Notes: generated by a model from the letters alone, not told the origin. A stretch of DNA of 64,000 nucleotides from Cinnamomum chago (GCA_038049695.1 CP142454.1:20964501-21028500), one strand, 5' to 3'; shown: positions 31,586 through 54,098, numbered from the stretch's first letter. Numbers and translations are program-made.

Positions 31586-31903
31586 TGATAAGTTTTTACC
31601 TCAATCTCCTTTTTTTTCCCCTCTCATTAATCATCAAGCCACATATATACAGCAATTACAAAGAATCCGTTACAAAGAATCCGTCAAACTCAATCTCCTA
31701 TGTATAGCAAACAATCCCACACATACAGCAATTACAAAGAATCCGTCAAACTCAATCTCCTATGTATAGCAAACTATATCATAACAATATATGGGAATTA
31801 TATGAGAAATAATATCCCAATAATCCTGGGAAATAATATCCCAATAATCCCAATAAATAATATCCCAATAATCCTGGGAAATAATATCCCAATAATCCCA
31901 ATA
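31586..31903 (-). repeat. 5' LTR of copia element
   Basis: 318 bp, 48 bp longer than its partner because an 'aataatatcccaataatcc' tandem unit is present one extra time near the outer end. Confidence 0.9.
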
Positions 31904-31988
31904 CTAGGACTAAAACCTGGTTAGCCTGATGATAGGGTTGGTGCCTTGCCACTAATCCAACAGTAGATTACTTAGCTAATTATATTTA

Positions 31989-32428
31989 GGGTCTGTTTGG
32001 GAAGGGGGGGAAAATGGGGGGGAGGAAAAAAAGGGGGGAAAGTGGAGGGAAAGTGCTTTTGGGGGGTGTTTGGGAAGGGGGGAGGGAAAATGGGGGGGAG
32101 GAAAATGGAGGGAAAAAAACACCTTTTTGCCTAAAAAATTTTCCCCCCAAAACAAGGGGGAAAATGAGGGGAAAGTGAGGAGAGGGAACAAATGACTAAA
32201 ATGCCCTTTTACTTTATTTGAATTTTTTTTCAAGAGCAAGGGTAAAATAGTCTTTTTTTCTGTACCTCACTAAAAACAAAATTATACTTTTTCACTTTCC
32301 TTCCCCTTACTTTTTTACTTCCCAAACAAGAGGAGGGAAAATTAATTTTTCCTCCCCTCCCCTTCATTTTACTTCCCCCTCAAATTTTCCCTCCCCTCCC
32401 CTCCCCTCCTCCCTTCCCAAACGGACCC
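31989..32428. mobile_element. PIF/Harbinger-type MITE, TSD TTA, G/C-homopolymer-rich
   Basis: The 440-bp element has inverted ends GGGTCTGTTTGGGAAGG and CCTTCCCAAACGGACCC (one mismatch), flanked by TTA at 31986-31988 and 32429-32431. Its arms are packed with short G and C runs. The same family occurs at 46892-47278 in the opposite orientation, sharing the central 'cactttccttccccttactttttta' and 'gaggta/tacctc' segments. Confidence 0.85.
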
Positions 32429-32431
32429 TTA

Positions 32432-34245
32432 TTAAGGAAAGATTCCCTGTGGATGTTTTTTGTACCCATGGCTTAATCAGTTTTTCTTGTCTTTTCTCAT
32501 TGATGTAGGTTTCTGATGTAAGAAGATATTGATAAAACCTACTTTTTATTTCTTATCTTGTTCAGTGTAATAATTGTAGTGGTAGTTTCTTTTTTCTATC
32601 GGTAACCTGACTTGTGACAACCAAAAAAAAAAAAAAAACCTCGGGTAATGTTCTCCTTTGAGAAGAATGCATATTTCTTATCTGCAGTCCAGCTCTTGGG
32701 GCCCACTAAGATGCCCATTTATTAGTGAGGTTGGGGTACATGGAAAGGTCTTCTCATGGATAAAGGCTAGCAAACATATCAGCCATGTCAGATCATTTTA
32801 ATCCTTGATTTAATAGCCATAAAGTTCAGTAGTCTTTTAACTATAGATTTCTTTGAGATTCAATCCAATGGTGGATAAAGGTTTAATGAAAGTAAAACCG
32901 AGCCTTGTGCTAGATCATAGGGGTATGAGAGTGGGAAAGGGCCTGCACTGGTCAAAGCGCGGAGATCACACAAAGTTAGACCGCATACATTGTTGCTCAT
33001 AGGAGAACATTTCTCATTTATTTAGGAGTATTTGACAGAATTCCCTATGTCAGAACTTAGAAAGCATTGACAGCCACTGCCCTATGAGAACTCTTAACTC
33101 CCTATTTGAATGGTGAGAATATATAAAACCATTGCAGTGAAATGTCACCTGTTGGTTATAGAATTTTAAGAATTGTAAGTTTCCCAAAGTATTACAATGG
33201 ATTTGAGCATTTGTGAAACCAGGTAGGGGGACAACCAACAATTGGGGATTTCATAATACCCCCGAGAATTCTCAGAATTCTTGAAAAACAAAAGGCCCTC
33301 AGAGGTCACAATAATAAGTACCTCCCACATTTCCACTGTGCTAATGAGCTCTTGTCACTGGAGTGCTATAATTGAAAGGCTTTTTCGTGTGAAACTCTCT
33401 TGGAAATTTTTAGGTTTGCCATGTGCAGGGCATAGAATGACATTGTAATTCTTGTTCTGCCTTTGCCGTAATGCACCATCTTTAATTCTCATGTGTTACT
33501 GGTTAGCCCTCAAAACACCGTATATGGACAATCTTAACCACTGGATTTCAGGTTCTGGGATAATGTGATGAAACCAATCTGTTTTTTTGAATCATGGCCC
33601 ACTTAAGAGAGGAAATTGCAAGTGTGTACAGTGTCGTTTCCAAACTCTGTTAGACGAAATGACTACTGGCCAAGTGGTTTTGAAGAGGCCCCATGCCATG
33701 TAGTTTAGGTCCCACATGAAAGAAAACAAGTCTGAGTATGTTTGATCCTTGTGAACTTCATATTGTAAGGGCCTCTTTGTTTGCATTAGAATGCATAGGA
33801 ATTGAATATATAGCATGGTTAGAAATGAAGATCATATGTGAATTTTTAAAAAGTGAGCTCAAAGCAGCATCTTTTTTTATTTTTATTTTCTTCAAAGAAA
33901 ATGTTATTTGATGAAATTCGATTTAATCTTCACTTTTAACTATTCTATGTACTTAATTCTTAAATATTATAATACAAACAAACTGATTGTGTTATTTAAA
34001 TCCAGTAGAGCTTGTTTGGTTGCAGGCTTTTGGGGATATCTTATATATTTCTAAACGTTGTTCCCCAAAGTAAGATCTTAAAATGCTCTCCGGCTATAGG
34101 TGCATTTACAAATTTGAAAATGTGGGGATTCTATTGGCCAAAAGTGATCATTCACATAGCTTGCTCAGCTAACTCCTACCCTTTAGGTAAATTAAACAAG
34201 GAATTCAGATTGGAAGGAATTCTATAGAAGAGAATTAATTGCTGT
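32432..34245. other. intergenic, no gene seen
   Basis: Two blocks (32690-32950 and 33090-33290) resemble the left edge of the window (2090-2520 and 1-240) but in swapped order. No coding signal. Confidence 0.45.
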
Positions 34246-34633
34246 CAAGGATTGTAAACGGGTCGGTTCCGATCCGGGTCCATGGTGGATCGGAAACCGG
34301 AACCGTTATGGAGAAGGTGGAACCGGATCCAGATCCAAAACCGCTTCAGAACTAGTTTCTTGGCTCCGGAACCGGAACCAGAACCATATATGGGACGGGT
34401 CTGGATCTGGGTCCGGTTTGGGTAGAGAATGAAATTAAAAAAAAATATGATTTTTAGGATATATTTTCTAAAATTGAGGTAATATGTTGGGTCTCTGGTC
34501 CACGGGTCTCAACTAAGGTAGAATCGGATCCGAACCCATTTATTTATCGGAGCCTAAATAAAAATTTAGACCCGAATTTTAACGGATTAAAACCTCTGGA
34601 TAATAAAAAATCGGATACCAATTTACATCCCTG
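34246..34633. mobile_element. hAT-like MITE
   Basis: The start CAAGGATTGTAAACGGGTCGG and the reverse of the end (CAGGGATGTAAATTGG) match the CAGGGGTGTAAA-type termini of plant hAT elements. Near-duplicate flanks GCTGT (34241-34245) and CTGT (34634-34637) are shorter than the 8 bp expected. The interior is rich in 'ggaaccggaacc'-like repeats. Confidence 0.5.
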
Positions 34634-34770
34634 CTGTAAACCCAACAGGCCCTTAATAGTAGGTCAGTAGCCTACCTTCAGATACTTCAAACTGCTCACA
34701 AACTCACTACAATTCACAATGTTCTGACTTTGACTGCTTTTTCTTTTATATTTAAGATAAGTGATATTTA

Positions 34771-35104
34771 GCCCATGTTTGGCATCTCTATTTCATGTCT
34801 TTATTTCTCTAAATGTCTAAATTGAACAGAGGTTTGAACAATTAGAACGTTTGGCACAAGATTTTAGACTCTGTCCGCTTTAGACATTTAGAGGCAAATC
34901 CTCTAAAATTCAAATGCTCCAAAAGTGGGCAGATGAGAAATAGAGCTTTTGAGTGTTAAAATATAGAGGCAAGGTATTTAAAGTAGTTTCATGCGTTACC
35001 AAATGCGTTTTTTTTATTCTAGCCTCTTTTTTTTATGACTCTTTTTTTAATGGCTCTATTTTAGATGGATCTATAAATAAAAGAGTAGAGATGCCAAACA
35101 AGCC
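34771..35104. mobile_element. MITE with TTTA flanks
   Basis: The 334-bp element has inverted ends (CATGTTTGGCATCTCTA, and TAGAGATGCCAAACAAGCC) and TTTA on both sides (34767-34770 and 35105-35108). Related, partial sequences are at 3181-3345, 54925-55080 and 55800-55915. Confidence 0.75.
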
Positions 35105-35108
35105 TTTA

Positions 35109-35443
35109 CCTTGACTGTTATTTCTCTCAAAGGGTAAGGATTATGGTTGGATATATTTCACATTCACTTACACGTAAGAGACTCCATCACTCATGTCTCA
35201 TCTTTTTTTAAGAAGCCATCAGACCACATCTTGCCTGAAAAGACATGATCAAACTAATCCTGGGATTTTGGATGATAGATTTGAAAATTGGGCTGAAGTG
35301 ACTGACTACCAAGAAAATGAAATGTTTCATGCATTGTCGTTGGACTCATTCTTTTTTTTTTTTCCTATGACTGATTCTGATTCATCACCTGTTTTCTTCG
35401 TAGGAAAATCGGTACTCAAGTGAGCAATCTTATCTCAATTTTC
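35109..35443. other. intergenic, no gene seen
   Basis: No element or coding signal; the 76-aa ORF at 35193-35423 is unsupported. Confidence 0.5.
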
Positions 35444-36095
35444 TGTTGGAAATTTTCATAATCTTTTTGTAGCTTATTAGCTTGTTGTCCTCCATCCCAC
35501 ATCGGGTATGGTTATAAAGAGGATGTCATTTATATATGATTATTTGGAAAACCTTATTGTCTTAGTATGAAGTGTTTGGACCTAGGCCTAGGCTTGGAGC
35601 TATTTAATGGGTCTTTATTTTGGGCTGTATTGGGCCCAACTTGGGTTGACTCAATCCCATTCCTGGATGAGTTGAGATTCTTTTAGGCCTAATGTTTGAT
35701 TGGACAACAAGGTTGGGATTCTTTTAGGATGAGTTGAGATTCTTTTAGGCCTAATGTTTGATTGGACAACAAGGTTGGGATTCTTTTAGGCCCAATGTTT
35801 GATTGGACAACAATGTAGTTTTAATTGCCATGTGGCAGCACTGTTGGACGTAACAACAATGTAGTTTTATCTGTCATGTAGATGCATTTCATCAAAGTAC
35901 CTTATCAAAGCCTTTAAATTCTGTGGCCATCCCCACTCTTCAAAAAAATAGACTTCTAATCATCTTATCTAGCCCATCCCACTCTTCAAAAAAAGACTTC
36001 TAATCATCTTATCTAGCCCATCTAAGACTTCATTATCTCTTCCAGCCCATTTAACAATTATTCTAGGCCTAGGTACTGCAAAATACAGTCCAACA
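35444..36095 (+). mobile_element. probable solo copia LTR
   Basis: Inverted termini TGTTGGA...TCCAACA bound 652 bp. The flanks are TTTTC and TTTTG, a 5-bp duplication with one difference. 'gttataaagagg' near 35512 could be a TATA region. It contains two tandem repeats: a 62-bp unit (from 35665 and 35727, with a partial third) and a 44-bp unit (from 35951 and 35995). No coding sequence. Confidence 0.55.
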
Positions 36096-39000
36096 TTTTG
36101 GGCATGTTTTTATCTTGGAGGCAAATTTGCTAGTAACCCATTTGCAGACATCTATCTGGTGTGGGGGTATTTATCTCCTTAAGGAGAGTGTAACCCGCGA
36201 CTCAGACAATCCATCCAATCAAAACCTATTATCATTGATTCTTCTGATCTTAATATTTTCTTAGAGGCACTGTATCCTTTATGAATTCGTATATGTTCTA
36301 ATTTGACATTCATTCAACTATTACTCGCTTTTAAATTAAAATCAAATAAGATAAATATTTTTTTAAGACCATTAAACTTGAGTGTCATAGGGATAGTATG
36401 ATAAAATGAAATTGATATTTTGTATAACCTTAAATCTCTTTTTGGCCCTTTAGATCTATAATTAGGATAGTCTTAGATGGTACACAAAACATTGCTCACC
36501 TATATGGTAGTTGGGCGAGGGTGCCCCTTGGGTGTATGACGTGATGGCTTACCTCCTTTGCAATAACGATTTGTCAAAGCTCCCTCACACGCATTGAACA
36601 AATGCACAAGAGAGGAAGAGAGTGGAGACAAACAGCGGTGCTATTTGGACCGACAGGGGGATGGGCAGACTGGACTTTCTGGGATACAAAAGCATTTGAC
36701 CCACCTCAACCCTTACATGTGACAACCTCTCAACCCCTGCTTAGCTAAACACAGTGTCCAAAGTCTTTGATATTATTTTTCATTAGACTTTTGTGAAAAT
36801 AATCTCTTGTGCTCCTGGGGGATAAGACAGATAACATCATTCCCAAGTAGCTTTGAACTGTTATCACGAGCTTCAGGTGGATGATGTATGAGATCATTGT
36901 TCAAAAACTGTTCTACGCACACTGCTATTACAGAAGGATTTTATCCGATTCTTTCTCCTAAATCTATAAAAATTATTCTGGTAAAAAAAAAATTGAGAAC
37001 CTACATTATCAAATATATAGATCATTGTTCAGAAAAATATAAGACCAAAGGGCTTCTCTATATAGGACCCCTCCACCAGGCTCCAGGCTTCAAGCTACTC
37101 CCCAGTCCCCACCACTATTGAGCATTGACTATAATCTTTTGTCTTAATGCTAAAAGGCCGCCTAGTATGGAAGAATTTAATGCACCTGTCTTTTCTTCGA
37201 TGGCATTCCGTTGACAAATTGGATGGAAGATTAGCTCAACTGAACAGCTCGTGGGGAGAAGATACACTTTTGTCACTATTTTTTCCTTCTTTTCAAAGAA
37301 AAACTATCATATAAGACGAACAAAGGAAACAACGGGAGTGGAGAGAAAATACACTTGTCATTCTTTTATTGTAATGAAATTTTGATAAAGAAACAAGCCC
37401 TTAAGAGTATGTATGGTGACAGGTAAGAAGTCATCATTAATGCAAATTTAAGTATTTTTCTTTGAGGATTTCAGATCAGTAAAAGTGTAATTGGTGAATA
37501 ACTAAGAAGAATTGGTACAAATATGTAAATTTAGGAAACTAAGAATTTCTAAATCCTAGAGGGGATGTTGGAGATTTACACAAGCACAAATCCTTGATGA
37601 TTTGCAATTGTCAAATTTGGATTTTTCAAGACCTTGGAGAAAACCAGTGAGGGATCCCCTGAGAATTTGGTTGCCAAACATGACCAACCCTTTCATGGTC
37701 AATATTCTTTTAATCCCTATTTTCGCTCATGTATTCTTAGCACCTGTAACATTTATGCTACAATGAGGGCTACAAAACTCCACCATGGAGGGCACCTGTT
37801 GAAGATTTAAACCGCTAAAAATCAGAGTCACTCTCTTCTAATTAATTGGCTAGTCCCAAATTTTAAACTAATAGTAGTCGGTTCTACTATAAGATTGAGC
37901 GTATAACTTTCTTAATCATATATATATATATATATGTTCAGTTTTATGGTAGGACCAACTCCAATAAGAAGAAATTCAGAAGAAATCCATTTAAGAGGAG
38001 TGAGTTTTATCTTGAGCTGTTAGGATATTCAATAGGTATGCCCCATTATAAAGAGATAATTAAAGAATCCTAATTCCTTGTTTTTTTGTTATCATACCAT
38101 TTAATTTACGAATTTTCTTTGCATACTTGGTAAATGGCTTTAAATATATCCCTTTTAATCATCCGTGCCTAGTGCAGCATTATGATCCATCAAACAATCA
38201 CATGTAAACAATCAAAGGATTCCCATTAATCAATAGTGGGTGAATTGATTTACATGTGATCAATCTAGCATGGGCCGCCCTCAAAAAATTTTAAGAAATT
38301 GTATGTTTGGAAATGTTGAGTATGTTCAAGTTTAGGAGTTTTCTTTGAATATTAATAATAAATCATTAAATATAAAATATTATTGGTTTAACCATCACTT
38401 GCAAGTTGCACCCATCCTGGTTCTGCCACTGCCCAGATTTGATGACTAGTAAAGTGGATGAAAGTGTGGAGAGAGATCCAATTCTAGTAAATGGACAGAC
38501 TATGGTATCTCTACATGAATGCAACATTACTATTCGAAGATAGTGTATTTGAAAATAATTATTTATAAATTAGTTCTTTCTAATTGGAGAATTTTCTTTG
38601 AAGGAAATTTCTACATGAATGGCAACCAAGAGTTACAACTCAATAGTCAATACCTCTTGGGTGAAACCTAGTTTTTTTTTTTTTAGTAGAAGGGTGAAAC
38701 CTAGTTAGTGCACTTTTGACAACACACATTTCAACTCTACGCTTTGACAACATACCGATCAAAAAACTCCATGCTTTGTATAAACTCACAGCTATATAAA
38801 TATATATATATATTTCACATTTTCAAAATGAGATAGAGACCCTTATCCTTATCATATATTTTGGATTAAGAATAATCTGTGAATCCAGTTATGGCTTACT
38901 CATTCGGTTGAAGGCAGGGTACATATGCTAACATTATAGCCCATCTATGGCAGCCGCAGGACCTAAATCATGGAGACTTTAGATCAATGCAGCTACTTGC

Positions 39001-39678
39001 CACATGAAAAATACTCATGCACCCATGAGAGAGAGAGAAAGAGGAATCTAACATTATACCTATTGCCACATGAGATTAAAGATAGAGCCTAAACAGATAT
39101 TATGCCATGCAAAGGGTTTCTTCCATGGCACGGTAATGAATAATGCATAAGATTGTATTAATTACTTTTTTATATCAAAATTTAATATAAGAGTGAAGTT
39201 TTGGAATACCCTACTTTGGGAGGGTATTTATTTTGAGGCAACTTGAATATTTCATATTTGAGCCCTACGGTGGAGCTCCACTCCTTGACCCACTATTTAG
39301 AAAACTCCCAAATTCAAATCCATGTCACTTATCTTGTTCTTCCATATTCTACAATTGTTAGCATCGGCTGATGCCATTCATCAAAATGGACCTCACAGAA
39401 GGGTGACGAGTTCCTTGCTGATTCTTTGCGATAAAATTAATAGTCTTTGTGGGGCCACTGATATATCTCCATCTCACCAACCCACAAGAAAAAGTTAGAG
39501 AGTCAGTAAGACCTTATACCTTTATAGAGATGTGAAGGCCTTATTTTCTCAGTGTCTTGAGTTTTGGATTCTCCATTTCTCAACAAGTTTGCCTCTTAAC
39601 TTGGGGTATGGTTATTCAACTCTTTCTTCTTCTAATTGGCTTCTTTTGCTACTCTTATTCAACGTGTTGGCTTTCTTG
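36096..39678. other. intergenic, no gene seen
   Basis: 3.6 kb without recognisable coding sequence. Small (TA)n runs occur at about 37917-37936 and 38797-38812. Short ORFs such as 36888-37121 have no support. Part of this is probably old decayed transposon. Confidence 0.45.
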
Positions 39679-39766
39679 CTTGTTTACATTAGATGCTTGC
39701 TTATAATCATCATGCTTGTTTACATTAGATGCTTGCTTATAATCATCATGCTTGTTTACATTAGAT
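39679..39766. repeat. 36-bp tandem repeat, 2.4 units
   Basis: 'cttgtttacattagatgctt' begins at 39679, 39715 and 39751. Confidence 0.9.
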
Positions 39767-39850
39767 GTTAGTTTGGAATTGGGTGCTCTTTTCTTCTTAG
39801 TTATCATGTTTTCTGTAAGACTAATTAAACCATCTCGACCTCTTTATAAG

Positions 39851-40085
39851 ATAACCATGCAGCTAATGGACATAAACAGAACCGCACAAACACAAACACG
39901 CCAATTGAATTCCTCCCATAGATATTCATTATGGATGTGTGATGACAATTGCTCAGTAATCTTTTAATAACCATCCAGCTAATTGACATAAACAGAACCC
40001 CACAAACACTAAACACACCAGTTGAATTCCTCCCATAGATAATTCATTTTGGAGGTGTGATGACAATTGTTCATTAATCTTTTAA
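39851..40085. repeat. 116-bp tandem duplication
   Basis: Units start at 39851 and 39967 with 'ataaccat(g/c)cagctaat'. They share 'gaattcctcccatagat' and 'gtgatgacaattg' and differ at several positions. It lies about 600 bp upstream of methyltransferase copy 3. Confidence 0.85.
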
Positions 40086-40688
40086 TCATCTGTTTGTGGA
40101 GAATTAGTATGGATGATCCATGGTGCCCAATCACAATTTGCTTCACTCGTACCGGCCGACGCTCCCAATTTGTATGATATGATATCTCTGCCAGAAAGGA
40201 TAAAAAAGGAAAAAGAATAAAAGGCATATGGTAAAATTGGGTGCCAAAGAAAGAAAGGACTGGTGTGTACACCCGAATGACGCTCTCTTTTACCTGGTTT
40301 TACTGCTATAACTGGTCGTGGGGCGTGAATGATCCATTGAATCTCCATCAGGTGTCAAATGGATTCCAAAGACAGTTCACAAGGTGACCCCCACCCTTGG
40401 TTGAGCCAATTACTGCCATGGGCAGAGAGTTCTACTAACAGAAGAATTCAATGGAAAGTCCAATTGCTGGTGTTTGGGAGGGATCATCCAGTGGGTGGAA
40501 TTTAGGCAGTGACCAATCCACAGAAGGCCCAATGGATGAACATTCAGGACCAAAACATGGACTTCATTTGGGTTGGAGATGTCTAATTTACAGTCTCTGC
40601 ACCTATCTTTGTTGATTCTAATCTCCAATGTATAAGGTAAAGCATTGTCCTAACAACGACATTGCTGTCTATAGTTGGCACTTGCAAG

Positions 40689-43813
<3,125 letters not shown>

Positions 43814-44239
43814 TGATCTCAACAAGTTTGCATTTGGATTAGAAGCTTGTTATTGTATGTGCTGGGAATGGTATCACAGGTTGAAGAATATGGAGGAGTT
43901 AAGGCAATCGATGAACAGCAGGGTGCAGGAATAAGTTCGAGAAAAGAAGATGTTCATTTTGAGAACAGGGTAATAGTAGTAGTAGTTTATAGGTAAAGCT
44001 AGTTTGAGTTTCCTGTCTTTCTGGGGTGTTTGTGTTGGACTTTGTTATCGTTTTCTTGTTCGCTTTGTTTGCTTTCTTGGGAATAAAATCCTGTCTTGTG
44101 AAAAAGGAAAATGTGTTAAGAGATTTTGGTGTCGGATGTCCAATGTGAGACTGGACGTGCCCATTTTTCATCTTGAAGTTTGATTAGCATGCTCGTATGT
44201 TGGTAACTGAATAAGTAAAATGAGGCCGAAACCAATCAT

Positions 44240-44312
<73 letters not shown>

Positions 44313-45716
44313 TGTGAATTTCAGATGGGGCATTTGCCATCCCAATGAATTGGGTGATTCAGTTCATCTGTTTGCTGGAAACAGACGTGTCCATCTTAGT
44401 GCAAAACCAACTTTGCAACAAGTATGTAACTCCTAAATCTACAGCTTGCACAAACATAGCAGAAGGCCGCGGTTTTGAGGAAAAAAAATTTAAAAAGAAA
44501 CCCATGATTAGCAGTGCAGGTTGGAAGATCCTTTGTCTTATCCTTTGGGAACGTTTGGTAAATGGGGAGGAATTGTGTGTTTAAAGGAATCCCTTCATCT
44601 CCTTGAATCAAGATATCCTCAAAGATGATTTCTAAGGAAAGTTCAAATTTTGGTCAATACAGAGGATTTTTACCATACGTAGAATGTGTAATTTAACAGT
44701 CGTAAGTTTTTTGAGAATTTCTCAAATTCCATGAAAAATAAGTACCTTAGGTTTCACCTCTCAGTCATTTTTTGCCATCTAGAGAATTTGAGCGGTTTAG
44801 ATCCTGTAAAGGGGGCCCTTAGAAATAAAAAAAATTAATTAATATTTTATGGTCTCGACTATTTTGCAAATATCTCAAAATATAGGAAGGACCAACTGCT
44901 AAAAACTGAGCTCCTAGCTTTGTATAACCTTCCAGAAATGATTCATGGTTTGGATCATGATTTTGCGTCCACAAGAACTAAACAATTGAGATGTTTTCTA
45001 CACTACTATGCAAGATGAACAGCCTGGAGATTTTTCCAATTTTCCCACGAACCATGATGAATGAAACTTCGGAATTTGAGCCCAAAGTCATTTTAGGTCT
45101 TATGAATGGATTTAACAGTTTGGATTTTGCAAAAGGAGCCCAAAGAAGTCCAAAATTGAGATCCACCAGTCTGCACTTTTTTTTCGCAAATATATTGAAA
45201 TCCATGAGGGTCAACAATACATAGACGTTTTGGGACTTAATGACTTGGATCTTAATTGTGGGACTCAAAAATTAGGTTTCCAAACACAAAACCGGTAACC
45301 CATAAGCTACCGCCAAGTTTCACCGTAGCTCCACTTTCTTGCCTTCTGTGAATTTAAGAAATTGGATGAGGGAGGTCCGGCCATGAGAATAATAGAAAGC
45401 AAAGAAGAGAGGATTCCTAGAAACCAAATATGGATTTTCCACGGGAGCACAGAAAAGCAAGATGAACCCTTGTTTTTAAGAAAAAGTTAAGTTAGTCTTT
45501 CTTTATTTTTGTTTTTTAAATTATATTATACAAATGGAAAGATTTATCATCTCTTCAATGGGGCATACCCCATTTCACAAAACAACTAACATCCAACCTA
45601 GATAATAAAGAAAATTAACCCACAACCAAGGTATCAAGCATTAAAAACTATTATGAGGAAATAATTTTAATTGGAGAATGACAAGAATGGGCATTAATTT
45701 TAATTGGAGAACAAAT
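43814..45716. other. 3' flank of copy 3 and intergenic
   Basis: It contains a poly(A) signal at 44082 and, beyond the microsatellite at 44243, no coding signal. Confidence 0.5.
44243..44309. repeat. (CT)n microsatellite, ~67 bp
   Basis: An uninterrupted CT dinucleotide run downstream of copy 3. Confidence 0.97.
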
Positions 45717-46575
45717 TCAGGTTATAGTCGGTGGTAAATTCCTTTGACTATTAAAAGCATCTGAGATAGATATACCCAAAAAGAGAGCTCTAGTTTTCAT
45801 CTTTTTTATAATATTTTGAAGAATATCATAATAGTTAGGCAATTTATTTTGAAAAATCCTCCTATTTCTTTCACAGCACAAATGCCAAGCATTTGCAGTA
45901 AAGAGCAATTTACGGAAACATTGCAAGTCCTGACGGAGAGTCAGCAGCAACAATCGCCAGAAAGAACTACTGAAGTAGTCTGTCCCAAATATTTCTCTAA
46001 AAACAACATTGAGAAGGAAAAAAAAAAAGTGGGCCTCAGTCTCCCAAGTACGATCACAGAAGGAACAAAATGTGTCACAATTCACATGACTTGATATAAG
46101 AAAATCCTTCATTCATAGGCATCATTTAAATGCCATCCAAGCACATAAAGAATACTCACGAATGCATCTCCTGAACTGCACCTAATCAACCCAATGAGGA
46201 AAAACAAATCTACTGTGCTCACTAGCAATATGACAAGAAAATTTTTATGAGAAATTACCCTTGTTCTCAACTGTCCAAAGTCCAAACCACTTCATCTTAA
46301 AATTCCATCATGGGATTAATTTCCTCGGTGATTTTCTCCCAAATGCTATTTAGATTACCTGACATGGGAGGCTTAAAAAACACAAGCATTGTTTGCAACA
46401 AATCTTGACACCATTGCTCCCAATCGAAAATCATTTCGTGCAAAAACCCCAAATAGATCAATGAGTCGCCCATCAGCCAACCACAGATAACCCAAAAATT
46501 TATTGATGCTGCATTCCCTCCCCACTCCTCGGAATTTCCTTAACCACCAACCACCCCCGAAATTTGCCAAACATG
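45717..46575 (-). mobile_element. decayed LINE fragment (zf-RVT and downstream region)
   Basis: The minus-strand frame 46112-45717 shows FCSFCDRTWETEAHFFF and WHLCCERNRRIFQNK, matching the zinc-binding region and following motif at the end of plant LINE RTs (compare CHLCGDTVEYHDPLFF in the LINE at 13284-15117). A second minus frame upstream (46570-46373, with LIDLFGVFARNDF) fits the region before it. Ends and tail are unclear. Confidence 0.6.
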
Positions 46576-46891
46576 CTCCTCATATATGCAATGGCACTAA
46601 ATTAATCATCGATTTGACAGGATTTTCAGGGTGATACGGATCAGATGGACTTCCCGTGGAAAGAAATTAAGTTCAACCAAAATGTCAGGCATCACTGAGG
46701 TCGACACTGGGAGAGAGTCGCTTCCTCTTTTTTTCTCTTCTGACTGCATCCTTAAATATATGGATGATCCAGGACGAATGTCCATGCAACAAAAAATACT
46801 GCATTGCTAATGTAATCCACATCCTTAGATATCTCCAAATTTAATTGGGGGATGGTACCAATACGAGAAACACCACAACTTTAGAGCTTAA

Positions 46892-47216
46892 GGGTCCGTT
46901 TGGAAAGGGAGGGGGGGAGGGGAGGGGAAATTTGAGGGGGAAGGAAAATGAAGGGGAGGGGTCCCTCCTCTTGTTTGGTTAGTAAAAAAGTAAGGGGAAG
47001 GAAAGTGAAAAAAGTATAATTTTGTTTGTTCGTGAGGTACAGAGATAAATATTATTTTATCCTTGCTTTTGAAAAAAATTCAGGACAATTTAGTCATTTC
47101 ATCACTCCATCCTCACTTTCACCTCATTTTCCCCCCTATTTTGGGGGAAAAATTTTGGAGAGAAAAAGTACGCTTTTTCCCTCCATTTCCCCTCCCCCAT
47201 TCCCAAACAACCCCCA

Positions 47217-47257
<41 letters not shown>

Positions 47258-47278
47258 TTCCCCTTCCCAAACAGACCC
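46892..47278. mobile_element. PIF/Harbinger-type MITE, TSD TAA, with ~39-bp poly-C run
   Basis: Second member of the 31989-32428 family, in reverse orientation. Ends are GGGTCCGTTTGGAAAGG and CCTTCCCAAACAGACCC with TAA flanks (46889-46891 and 47279-47281). A nearly pure C run spans 47219-47257. ORFs 47026-47301 and their antisense partners are artefacts of it. Confidence 0.85.
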
Positions 47279-47281
47279 TAA

Positions 47282-47752
47282 AATATGATGTGGCTCTGTA
47301 GTCAGTACCAAACCGGGGGGCAGTATCCAATGAGAATACATCAGGCGGAACAAAATATAAATAGAATCAACATAATATACTCTTGGGCATGATGCTTCAA
47401 AATATATCACTACACTAGGCATTGAATCACATTTTCCAGATTTTTACTAGGTTCCGATACAAAACAAAAACAAGCACAAAAAGATCATTCTAATGTAGAA
47501 TGGGTCTGGGACCCATAGTCACTCCCAGACCCCATAGCCACTCTGGAGCACAGTTTGCCAATTAAACATCAGAGAATCTCAGCTTTTGCCTACAAAAGGA
47601 AAGATACTACAAACACCAGAAACGACATCAAATTCTTTTATCTTGAGCAACTAAGTAGTGTTATCGTCCTCTCAGAAATGTTTGTACCATCATGTTTTAC
47701 CAACCAAAAACAGATAGTCCTCTTGACCCTCGTTCAGATAAAAACAATCTCA
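47282..47752 (-). other. probable 3'UTR and downstream flank of the UAP56-like gene
   Basis: Lies 3' of the helicase stop codon (minus strand). No other gene is seen; the ORF at 47555-47794 is antisense and unsupported. A poly(A) signal could not be assigned with certainty. Confidence 0.4.
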
Positions 47753-53969
<6,217 letters not shown>

Positions 53970-54098
53970 TTCTGCAATGATTGACATGAATCAAGGAAGG
54001 TAGAAGTTAGGAGATGGACAAGGAAGGAGATCAACAACAAACTGCATAGAATCTCAGAGGGTTCTTCTTGCCTTTGAATCTTCGATCGCAGAGAGAGA

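Larger units (their letters stand above)
26732..31903 (-). mobile_element. young Ty1/copia LTR retrotransposon
   Basis: LTRs at 26732-27001 (3') and 31586-31903 (5') flank a near-complete gag-pol. The target duplication CTAGG lies at 26727-26731 and 31904-31908. The LTRs differ by about two substitutions plus a 48-bp tandem unit extra in the 5' LTR, indicating a recent insertion. The primer site TGGTATCAGAGC (31574-31585, minus strand) directly follows the 5' LTR, and a polypurine tract (27002-27019) precedes the 3' LTR. Domain order gag, protease, integrase, RT, RNase H is that of copia. The element sits between methyltransferase copies 2 and 3. Confidence 0.95.

Noticed and set aside
44243..44309. 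Possible regulatory GAGA/CT element
   Set aside because: A pure CT microsatellite downstream of a gene's poly(A) signal; no evidence for function.
47026..47422. Pro-rich and Gly-rich ORFs on both strands
   Set aside because: They come from the poly-C run of the MITE at 46892-47278.
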